Positions 1 through 5,223 of a stretch of DNA of 5,265 bases are shown piece after piece; position 1 is the first letter of the stretch, and each line of letters begins with the position of its first letter. Below the pieces are notes generated by a model. That model was not told where the DNA came from. It saw only the letters and a list, made by a program, of their open reading frames with translations, and ran no database searches. The DNA comes from Spiro-02 sp964465155 (GTDB taxonomy: Bacteria; Spirochaetota; Spirochaetia; Sphaerochaetales; Sphaerochaetaceae), in assembly GCA_964465155.1 (NCBI GenBank), contig CAYXIH010000102.1:1-5265 (forward strand), in the 5' to 3' direction. The translations under genes and the position numbers were made by a program.

Positions 1-429
1 GAGGGATTGGCCGTTGGCGTTGCTTTCGGAGCATTGGGCTCTGGAAACGACGCCGCCCTCATGGCTGCCCTGGTAGTCGCCATCGGCATCAGCATCCAGA
101 ACTTCCCAGAAGGTGCTGCTGTGTCGATCCCCTTGCGCAAGGAGGGACTCTCACGGGCCAAGAGCTTCTTCTATGGACAGGCATCTGGAATCGTTGAACC
201 AATCTCTGGTGTCCTGGGAGCACTGCTGGTGACCCAGATGACCTCAATCCTCCCCTACGCCCTTGCATTCGCAGCAGGCGCCATGATCTACGTGGTGGTT
301 GAGGAACTCATCCCCGAGTCCCAGAGAAGCCACGACGGCGACACACACAAGAGCACACACCTCGCTACGTTCGGGTGCATCATTGGCTTCACCGTCATGA
401 TGATCTTGGATGTGGCGCTTACCGCCTAG
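1..429 (+). CDS. ZIP-family (GufA/ZupT-like) divalent metal transporter, 5'-truncated
   Basis: This is an inner-membrane metal-ion permease of the ZIP family, which in bacteria moves zinc and other divalent cations into the cytoplasm. The frame is open from base 1, and the 142 visible residues are only the C-terminal half. The window opens on EGLAVGVAFG, the second part of the metal-binding fourth membrane helix; the preceding H-N-x-P lies outside the window. The next helix carries the second metal-site motif, IQNFPEGAAVSIPLR. It is followed by GQASGIVEPISGVLGA, then LPYALAFAAGAMIYVVVEEL, and a last hydrophobic helix just before the stop. A short His/Asp-rich loop (SHDGDTHKSTH) separates the last two helices. 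The QNFPEG and SGxVEP motifs are typical of the GufA-like branch. The gene ends inside a CTAG shared with the stop codon of the convergent membrane-protein gene. The family call is firm; the metal specificity cannot be read from the sequence. Confidence 0.95.
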   Translation, partial: EGLAVGVAFGALGSGNDAALMAALVVAIGISIQNFPEGAAVSIPLRKEGLSRAKSFFYGQASGIVEPISGVLGALLVTQMTSILPYALAFAAGAMIYVVVEELIPESQRSHDGDTHKSTHLATFGCIIGFTVMMILDVALTA

Positions 430-1733
430 ACACGCTCCAGCAAGTTCTCGATCGTCAGGTTCCCCAGAGAATCGATTCCATGGCCCTGTATCTGCAGGGC
501 CACGGCCTCTCCAGGGGTATCCTGCACCTCACCCTCCATTCCTTCGAACCCATACAATGAATTGACCAATGTCTGGATCTTCAGGTCCTCAAGGGGGCGT
601 GCTGGGATAAAGGCCGTGCGGCCATTGTTGGTCGGCAGGATATAATGCAGGCCAGTCAGCAAGTCCAAATATCCGTACAACCTGCGGTCTGGTATCAAGA
701 GGCGCTGGGTCAGCTCACGGATTGTAGTTGCACCCTTGCCACTCTTGTAGTTGCTCCCCACCAGCATCATGATGTTGACACCCTCGCTCATCTGGCGTGC
801 CGGTGATTGTGGCAGGCCACGGGAAGGCTGCTTCCCGGGACGATACTGATGGACATATGCTATCTCAACGGAGCACAGGGCAATGACCCACATGACGAAC
901 ATATACAGCAGGAACAGGAACACCACGGCCACCGAGCCATAGATGACAGAATAGGTCACCAGCATCGAAGACAGGCGCGTATAGGCGGCATTGAGGATCA
1001 CAACCCCGATCATGCCACAGAACGAGCCCAATGCCGCCGATCCAAAGCGGACCTTGGCGTTGGGGACAAAGAAGATCAAGAGGAACAAACCAGCCCAGAT
1101 GATCAGCCAGGGGACCACGACCTTCACCAACTGCATCCATCCCACTACGGCTGGGCGCCCCATCAGGGTGGTGAACCAACCGCTGAGCACCGATTGTATG
1201 GAGAAGTAGGCGGCCAGCATCAAGGTGCCGACCACCATGAACGTCAGGAAGCCCGCAAAGCGCTTGAGTGGATTGCGGTTCATGGAAGTGTGGTAGATCT
1301 GGTTGACTATCGTCCAGACCTTGTTGATCAGCAAAATCGAGGTGATGATGAACGAAATGATACCGACCACCCCCAAGGAGGTGGCGTTGCCGGTATAGGA
1401 GCTGATCATCTGCACGATCTCAAGTCCTGCTTCCGTGCCGAAGATATCCACCATGAACTGTGTCACGGCATCGGTAACAGCCTGCAGGACTCCAAAGGCA
1501 CCCAAGAATACAAAGATGAACGTCAGGCATGGCACCAGGGCCATCAAGGAAGTGTAGACCAAGGCAGACGCCATGTTGGTCACCTGGTCACGCAGCACGT
1601 TGCGCAGGCACAACGATACGAACGACCCAGCATGGGAGAACGCACCTGCTATGCGCGACGTGATATGGTGGCCATTGGAAACATCCGCCCCATCATGTGG
1701 TGAGAACGGATCGGACTCGCGCTCAATCTTCAT
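426..1733 (-). CDS. YihY/BrkB-type integral membrane protein with long cytoplasmic C-terminal domain
   Basis: This 435-residue protein belongs to the YihY/virulence-factor BrkB family (formerly misnamed RNase BN), inner-membrane proteins of poorly defined function. I see about six hydrophobic segments, near residues 57-80, 120-138, 160-182, 205-224, 234-253 and 266-289. Family-type signatures are ASALVYTSLMALVPCLTF in the first helix and YGSVAVVFLFLLYMFVMW in the last. The usual G-A-E after the last helix reads C-S-V-E here, with the Glu kept at 290. Residues 1-45 are a polar N-terminus. Residues about 310-435 form a soluble tail, of which 320-365 looks helical and resembles the winged-helix-like tail of longer family members; the protein is therefore well over the roughly 290-residue length of E. 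coli YihY. The ATG at 1733 overlaps the hydrolase stop (ATGA), with an AGGTG ribosome-binding site nine bases upstream inside the hydrolase gene, suggesting coupled translation. Function is not inferable beyond the family. Confidence 0.93.
   Translation of the reverse strand: MKIERESDPFSPHDGADVSNGHHITSRIAGAFSHAGSFVSLCLRNVLRDQVTNMASALVYTSLMALVPCLTFIFVFLGAFGVLQAVTDAVTQFMVDIFGTEAGLEIVQMISSYTGNATSLGVVGIISFIITSILLINKVWTIVNQIYHTSMNRNPLKRFAGFLTFMVVGTLMLAAYFSIQSVLSGWFTTLMGRPAVVGWMQLVKVVVPWLIIWAGLFLLIFFVPNAKVRFGSAALGSFCGMIGVVILNAAYTRLSSMLVTYSVIYGSVAVVFLFLLYMFVMWVIALCSVEIAYVHQYRPGKQPSRGLPQSPARQMSEGVNIMMLVGSNYKSGKGATTIRELTQRLLIPDRRLYGYLDLLTGLHYILPTNNGRTAFIPARPLEDLKIQTLVNSLYGFEGMEGEVQDTPGEAVALQIQGHGIDSLGNLTIENLLERV
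481..502. repeat. Strong 8-bp hairpin in the 3' end of the BrkB-type gene
   Basis: TGGCCCTG and CAGGGCCA form a perfect 8-bp stem around the loop TATCTG. It lies inside the coding sequence for the tail of the membrane protein and about 50 bases beyond the stop of the convergent metal-transporter gene. There is no T-run after it, so it is not a standard terminator. It could slow polymerase or protect the transporter mRNA 3' end, or it may be a by-product of codon choice. Confidence 0.45.
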
Positions 1734-2653
1734 GCCTCAATGCACCTGTTGATCCAGCGGGCAATGTCCTGCTGGACTTCCATGTAGTTGGTCTCGTTGA
1801 GCAGCTCATGACGGCCACCTGGGATCAACTTCAGCGTTACATCCTGCAGCCCGGCATCATGGTACAGCTCATACACCTTGCGTACCCCTTTCCCATAGTC
1901 ACCCACGGGATCCATGTCACCGCTGATGATCAGCAGCGGAAGGTCCTTGGGCAACGAACGGGCGTTGACCTTGCTGTTGGCATATTCGACGCCGGTAAGG
2001 AGGTCAACGAAGAACTGAGAAGAGCATACGAAGCCACACATGTCGTCATCGATATATTTCTGAACTTCTTTCTCATCCCGGGAGAGCCATGCAAAGCCAT
2101 TCTTGGCATCTGGGAACTGCTTGTTGAAGTTGCCAAAGCTCAGCTTGTCCATGGTGGGATCAGGAGCATGGCCACCATTCTTCTTGGCATGGCGGGTAGC
2201 AAGCCACTTGCCTACCTTCCCGATTGCACCCTTTGCTGCGCCAGTGCCACTGATGATCACACCAGTGTAGAGGTCAGGATGCTGGACCATGACGGTCCTG
2301 GCCATGAAGGAACCCATGCTATGCCCCATGAGGAACAAGTCGGTCCCGGGGTTCTCGGTAGCGATAAGATTGGAAAGCTCAAAGGCATCCTCGGCGACAC
2401 GCTGCCACCCGTCCTTCTCGGCGAACCATCCAAGCTCATCCTTGCCAGCAGTATCACCATGACCACGGTGGTCCTGGGCATATACGGCAATACCCTGCTC
2501 ATTGAGGAATGTTGCAAAGCGGTCATACCGGGAGGCATGTTCGGCCATACCATGGAGGATATGCACGATTGCACGAATCGCCTGTTTCTGGGGAACCCAC
2601 ACGCGATATACGAGATTGTGCCCGTCCGAGCACTTGAGGTTTCTTACTTCCAT
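1730..2653 (-). CDS. Alpha/beta hydrolase, lysophospholipase / monoacylglycerol lipase type (serine aminopeptidase S33 fold)
   Basis: This is a 307-residue cytoplasmic serine hydrolase of the group containing PldB-like lysophospholipases and monoacylglycerol lipases; it most likely cleaves a lipid or carboxyl ester. The oxyanion motif HGMAEH is at residues 34-39, and DHRGHGDT at 61-68 is characteristic of the group. The nucleophile elbow GHSMG is at 110-114 (Ser112). The acid is probably Asp248 in SGDMDPVG, and the catalytic histidine is His282 in GGRHELLNE. A lid-like insertion fills about 140-220. There is no signal peptide. Length and order of motifs are normal for the family and the gene looks intact. 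It is the first gene of a two-gene unit, overlapping the BrkB-type gene by ATGA. It has a strong ribosome-binding site and its own promoter in the divergent intergenic region. The substrate is unknown; pairing with a membrane protein is compatible with lipid turnover, but that is inference. Confidence 0.95.
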   Translation of the reverse strand: MEVRNLKCSDGHNLVYRVWVPQKQAIRAIVHILHGMAEHASRYDRFATFLNEQGIAVYAQDHRGHGDTAGKDELGWFAEKDGWQRVAEDAFELSNLIATENPGTDLFLMGHSMGSFMARTVMVQHPDLYTGVIISGTGAAKGAIGKVGKWLATRHAKKNGGHAPDPTMDKLSFGNFNKQFPDAKNGFAWLSRDEKEVQKYIDDDMCGFVCSSQFFVDLLTGVEYANSKVNARSLPKDLPLLIISGDMDPVGDYGKGVRKVYELYHDAGLQDVTLKLIPGGRHELLNETNYMEVQQDIARWINRCIEA

Positions 2654-2660
2654 GGCCTGC

Positions 2661-2668
2661 CCTTCCCT
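2661..2668 (-). promoter_or_regulatory. Ribosome-binding site of the hydrolase gene
   Basis: On the minus strand the sequence AGGGAAGG lies seven bases before the ATG at 2653. It is purine-rich and well placed, and it supports that ATG as the start; the protein also begins where family members begin, directly ahead of the first beta strand. Confidence 0.7.
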
Positions 2669-2672
2669 TTCT

Positions 2673-2690
2673 TATATGATTCCTATATGA
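2673..2690. repeat. Direct repeat TATATGA x2 at the predicted transcription start
   Basis: Two perfect TATATGA copies (2673-2679 and 2684-2690) are spaced 11 bases start to start, about one helical turn. They sit around and just downstream of the predicted hydrolase transcription start. The position suits a regulator binding to one face of the DNA, but A/T-rich heptamers can also recur by chance. Confidence 0.35.
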
Positions 2691-2691
2691 A

Positions 2692-2720
2692 ATGATAGCA
2701 GTATTGATGTATGCTGACAA
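2692..2720 (-). promoter_or_regulatory. Sigma70-type promoter for the hydrolase-BrkB operon
   Basis: Reading the minus strand, TTGTCA (2720-2715; five of six matches to TTGACA) is followed after exactly 17 bases by TATCAT (2697-2692; five of six matches to TATAAT). A TGC directly before the hexamer gives an extended -10. The predicted transcription start is near 2685, leaving a leader of about 30 bases containing the ribosome-binding site. This is the best promoter match I found in the window. Confidence 0.7.
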
Positions 2721-2740
2721 GCAACGATTATCGCCAGTTG

Positions 2741-2762
2741 TGAGAAATCATTGCTTTTCTCA
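2741..2762. promoter_or_regulatory. Dyad TGAGAAA-N8-TTTCTCA, possible operator
   Basis: A perfect 7-bp inverted repeat (arms 2741-2747 and 2756-2762, 8-base spacer) lies in the 163-bp divergent intergenic region. It is upstream of the -35 of the hydrolase promoter on one side and just upstream of the phosphoesterase -10 on the other. It has the size and symmetry of a dimeric repressor site. No adjacent regulator gene is visible and no known consensus was recognised. Confidence 0.4.
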
Positions 2763-2780
2763 TATTCATGGGTTTTTCCA

Positions 2781-2789
2781 TGGTATAGT
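2781..2789 (+). promoter_or_regulatory. Extended -10 promoter element for the phosphoesterase gene
   Basis: TGGTATAGT combines a TGn extension with TATAGT (five of six matches to TATAAT). The predicted start of transcription is near 2796, giving a leader of about 20 bases. No convincing -35 is found 17 bases upstream (CATATT), so the element would depend on the extended -10 or on an activator. Confidence 0.4.
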
Positions 2790-2803
2790 ACTGCAACGGC
2801 AAG

Positions 2804-2809
2804 AGAGGA
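2804..2809 (+). promoter_or_regulatory. Ribosome-binding site that decides the phosphoesterase start
   Basis: AGAGGA lies seven bases before the ATG at 2817. The frame is also open further upstream to a TTG at 2751, but that TTG has no ribosome-binding site and would add 22 residues not expected in this family and lying over the promoter. The ATG at 2817 is therefore preferred. Confidence 0.65.
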
Positions 2810-2816
2810 ATTCCAG

Positions 2817-3377
2817 ATGGAAACACATACCCATGCACAGCTATCCACCGTATTGGTGGCTTCCGATATACATGGCAACCATGAGTCGGTCCATCGGCTC
2901 CTGGAGTTGGCAGGTACATTCAACGCCGACATGATTATCCTTGCCGGAGATACCTGCCCCGCCTCATCCGTTGCCTTGGTACATGATATCTGGTATTCGG
3001 AGATCCCCATCCTGATGGTCAGGGGCAACAGTGAGAGCCCCTACGAATTCCAAGAGTCTGGACTGCCCATCCCACCGGTCTACCGCACGGAGATGCTGGG
3101 AGACCGGAGGATCGTGGTCACCCACGGAGACCGTTTTCCCACGCCATTGGGACTTCCAGTGGAAATGCATGAGAATGACATCTTCATCAGCGGCCACACC
3201 CATTGTCCGTCATTGCACCATGAAGATGGAAAACCATGGATGCTCAATCCCGGCTCTACTACCTACCCACGCAACCGTGTAGGTGCAACATTTGCAGTCA
3301 TCGATGCAACGGGTATTTCCATCCGTTCCTTTGACACCACCAAGCCAATAGTCGGCTTGCAGGCCTATTGGGCCTGA
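2817..3377 (+). CDS. yfcE: YfcE-like metallophosphoesterase (phosphodiesterase)
   Basis: This 186-residue cytoplasmic enzyme of the YfcE/MJ0936 group has a calcineurin-like fold with a two-metal centre (usually Mn) that hydrolyses phosphodiesters; the natural substrate is not established for the family. All metal-binding motifs are present in order: SDIHGN (Asp17, His19), AGDTCP (Asp45), RGNSE (Asn71, where many relatives have GNCD or GNHE), THGD (His103) and GHTH (His127, His129). LNPGSTTYPRN near 143-153 matches the NPGS segment of YfcE. Length is close to E. coli YfcE (about 184 residues). The short spacing between the GD and GN motifs is typical of this small subgroup rather than of larger phosphatases. 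The gene appears monocistronic. It is divergent from the hydrolase gene, and its last 13 bases overlap the convergent AOR-type gene. Nothing looks broken. Confidence 0.94.
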   Translation: METHTHAQLSTVLVASDIHGNHESVHRLLELAGTFNADMIILAGDTCPASSVALVHDIWYSEIPILMVRGNSESPYEFQESGLPIPPVYRTEMLGDRRIVVTHGDRFPTPLGLPVEMHENDIFISGHTHCPSLHHEDGKPWMLNPGSTTYPRNRVGATFAVIDATGISIRSFDTTKPIVGLQAYWA

Positions 3378-3398
3378 CGAAGCTGCCAATAGGCAAGC
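3341..3398. repeat. Cluster of inverted repeats (three CCAATAG elements) over the convergent gene ends
   Basis: CCAATAG occurs at 3345-3351 and 3386-3392, with the inverted form CCTATTGG at 3364-3371. Possible hairpins are CAAGCC-N7-GGCTTG (3341-3359), CAGGCC-TATTG-GGCCTG (3360-3376), and a longer stem pairing 3364-3371 with 3386-3393, extended by GCTTG/CAAGC after a 4-base bulge. Some of these exclude each other. They cover both stop codons of the convergent genes. No run of T follows on either strand, so this is not a standard intrinsic terminator; it could still help end or stabilise both transcripts. Confidence 0.5.
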
Positions 3399-5188
3399 AA
3401 CAACTTCCTGATCGGGATTACTTGGCCATCAGGAACATTCCCCTGGGGCATGATCTCAAAGAACTGTGGCAGTGACCCACCACCTTCCATGTCATGGCCC
3501 AGCTGGGCATCAATCTCCATCTGCAGCGCCCAACAGCGGTGGCCCAAGGTCATGATGTCTGCAGCAGTACAGGTACCACCATAGGCAGCTTTGACCAAGT
3601 CACCAAAGATCTTGGGGGGAGCAAGGAACTGAGGATGCGTCCCATGGTGCAGCAACCATTTGCGGAGCGTCTTGTTCCGCATCAGGATATTGCCACAGGT
3701 TCCCTCCAGCAGTGCAGGTACAGCCAATGAGGGACAGAACCCCAAGGACTGCAGTGCAGCGCTCAACTCCTCCCAGTAGATGGTCCACGCAGCGATGCTG
3801 CGCACCGAGGCTTTGGATGTGAGCGCTGACAACAAGATTCCTGGCAACTGGATGTCAGAGCCCATGGCGGAAAGGATACCCTGTCCATAGGAACCGCGGG
3901 GATCTATCGGGCCGAGTTCCAAGGAGTCGACCATGCGGGCTATATCGGCACCCCCTACGCGGGCAACCAATGCATTCAGGCCAAGCCCCAGTTCCTCTCC
4001 ACTACCCTTGCGGTATGCGATCGAGTCTATGAGACGGACCATCTCATCTGTAGTTGCCCTGCGGATATCGGGAATGGTGTTGAGGATCCCACGCTGTCGG
4101 GCAGCAATGGCCCACCCCATGATGTTTCCCAGCGAGACTGGGTCCAGCCCTGTCTCAATACATGCAGTCTCCAGAGCCAACGCCCGTTGGGCATCGAACA
4201 TCCCCAGGTTTGCACCAAGCATCATCATTGCAGAGGCAGAGGGACACAGCGTCTGAAGCGCTGACGATTCATCGGTCATGCTCCGGTTGCATGCAGCAGG
4301 GCAAGAGATGCACGGGTTGCGGCTGTCGCCACAACGGCGCGTCAGCTCCGGTCCCCCGAAATAGAACGAACGGGGGTCCTTTGCCAATGTATAGTTGAGA
4401 ATTGGCAGTGCATTGCAGGCTACTACGTCCTCCACCTTGCTCACATCCCCATACATGCGCATTGCCTTGATCGTATCGCTGGCATCACAGGCTTTGGAGA
4501 GCTTCACTGCCTCTGTACGTTGCGCATGGTCAACTATGACGGGCTCAGCATTGGCCTCAGCGCCCATGACAATCGCCTTGATGTTCTTGAAACCGAATAC
4601 AGTACCGATACCCCCACGGCCAATGGAGGTTCCCTCACAGACGACCGAGGCATATGGGACATGGGACTCACCCGCAGGTCCAATGGCGAGGATGGAGTCT
4701 CCGTTTCCCTGAGAGAGTGCCTGGCACACGCGTGTCGTCTTGAAGCCCATCATCCGCTCGGAGTTCTCTATGCTGAGATTGCCGTCCCGAAACGAAAGCA
4801 CCACCGGGCGGCGGGCACGCCCCACGACCACGATGGCAACAAGGTTGTTCTCCTGCATCACATGGCCAAAGCGGGTACAGCTGCTCGCTACGGCAATACG
4901 TCCGGTAGTAGCCGAACGTGTTGCAATTGACCAGGTGTTCCCGCCGTCGGACAACGGTGTTCCTGCAATGACTATGGGATTGTCCGCCTCATAGGAGGCA
5001 GGACTTTGTACGCTTGGACCAGCATGCTTCTGCCAAAGAGCCAGTGCAAGGGCACGGCCACCTGCATACTCCTTGCGCAAGGAGGCTTCTATCTCCTTGA
5101 TCTCCCAGGAGTCGGATGCCACATCAACAACCAGCATGTTCGCCGGGGGCAGCAGCTGTAGGGTCTGGGGTTCGTCAGCATGTTTCAT
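3365..5188 (-). CDS. Divergent aldehyde:ferredoxin oxidoreductase (AOR)-family tungsten/molybdenum-pterin enzyme
   Basis: This 607-residue protein aligns along most of its length with the AOR family, oxygen-sensitive cytoplasmic enzymes that oxidise aldehydes (or reduce acids) using a bis-pterin tungsten centre and one [4Fe-4S] cluster, with ferredoxin as partner. The N-terminal domain shows MLVVDVASDSWEI, YAGGRALALAL (41-51), IAIGPAGES-type sequence (LAIGPAGES, 167-175) and GRGGIGTVFGFKNIKAI (190-206). Cluster ligands are Cys293, Cys296, Cys300 (CISCPAAC) and probably Cys485 (LGFCP). The middle domain has LGANLGMFD and ETGLDPVSLGN; DPRG is at 429-432. Odd points: the usual PEYE reads CPSASA (315-320), the histidine expected after DPRG is absent, and the protein stops at AYWQLRQAQ, where relatives continue through RGWD. 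Residues 1-17 extend beyond the usual start. The ATG at 5188 has an AGGTAGAG site seven bases upstream; Met18 is a weaker alternative. Family membership is firm. Metal, substrate and even catalytic activity are open. Confidence 0.92.
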   Translation of the reverse strand: MKHADEPQTLQLLPPANMLVVDVASDSWEIKEIEASLRKEYAGGRALALALWQKHAGPSVQSPASYEADNPIVIAGTPLSDGGNTWSIATRSATTGRIAVASSCTRFGHVMQENNLVAIVVVGRARRPVVLSFRDGNLSIENSERMMGFKTTRVCQALSQGNGDSILAIGPAGESHVPYASVVCEGTSIGRGGIGTVFGFKNIKAIVMGAEANAEPVIVDHAQRTEAVKLSKACDASDTIKAMRMYGDVSKVEDVVACNALPILNYTLAKDPRSFYFGGPELTRRCGDSRNPCISCPAACNRSMTDESSALQTLCPSASAMMMLGANLGMFDAQRALALETACIETGLDPVSLGNIMGWAIAARQRGILNTIPDIRRATTDEMVRLIDSIAYRKGSGEELGLGLNALVARVGGADIARMVDSLELGPIDPRGSYGQGILSAMGSDIQLPGILLSALTSKASVRSIAAWTIYWEELSAALQSLGFCPSLAVPALLEGTCGNILMRNKTLRKWLLHHGTHPQFLAPPKIFGDLVKAAYGGTCTAADIMTLGHRCWALQMEIDAQLGHDMEGGGSLPQFFEIMPQGNVPDGQVIPIRKLLLAYWQLRQAQ

Positions 5189-5194
5189 GCCAAT

Positions 5195-5223
5195 ACTCTA
5201 CCTGTACACACACAGGGTGTCAA
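5195..5223 (-). promoter_or_regulatory. Possible promoter with internal dyad before the AOR-type gene
   Basis: On the minus strand a perfect TTGACA (5223-5218) is followed after 17 bases by TAGAGT (5200-5195; four of six matches). The spacer contains the inverted repeat CCTGT-N6-ACAGG (5201-5216). Transcription would begin essentially at the A of the ATG at 5188, so an mRNA from this site would be leaderless or start at a later codon. The overlap with the probable upstream reading frame weakens the call. Confidence 0.3.
5196..5203 (-). promoter_or_regulatory. Ribosome-binding site of the AOR-type gene
   Basis: On the minus strand AGGTAGAG ends seven bases before the ATG at 5188. It overlaps the TAG stop of the probable upstream reading frame, as is common in operons. 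No comparable site precedes the alternative start at Met18 (5137). Confidence 0.5.

Noticed and set aside
807..1703. A 298-codon plus-strand open frame opposite the BrkB-type gene
   Set aside because: It has the same antisense register as the case above. The product is extremely rich in His, Gln, Asp and Arg, as expected from reading hydrophobic membrane codons backwards.
1697..2695. A 332-codon plus-strand open frame covering the whole hydrolase gene
   Set aside because: It is in exact codon-to-codon register opposite the hydrolase, where antisense stops require TTA, CTA or TCA in the sense gene, and these codons are rare here. The sense protein has a complete catalytic triad; the antisense protein has no recognisable features.
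2751..2816. Upstream TTG start that would lengthen the phosphoesterase by 22 residues
   Set aside because: There is no ribosome-binding site before it. The extension lies over the predicted promoter and is not expected in YfcE-size proteins, while the ATG at 2817 has a well-spaced AGAGGA.
3360..3376. Hairpin CAGGCC-TATTG-GGCCTG as a classical intrinsic terminator
   Set aside because: No T-run follows on either strand and the stem lies within coding sequence, so it is listed only as an inverted repeat.
4395..4994. Plus-strand open frames of about 80-136 codons inside the AOR-type gene
   Set aside because: They overlap conserved AOR motifs on the minus strand, overlap each other, and have no family features.
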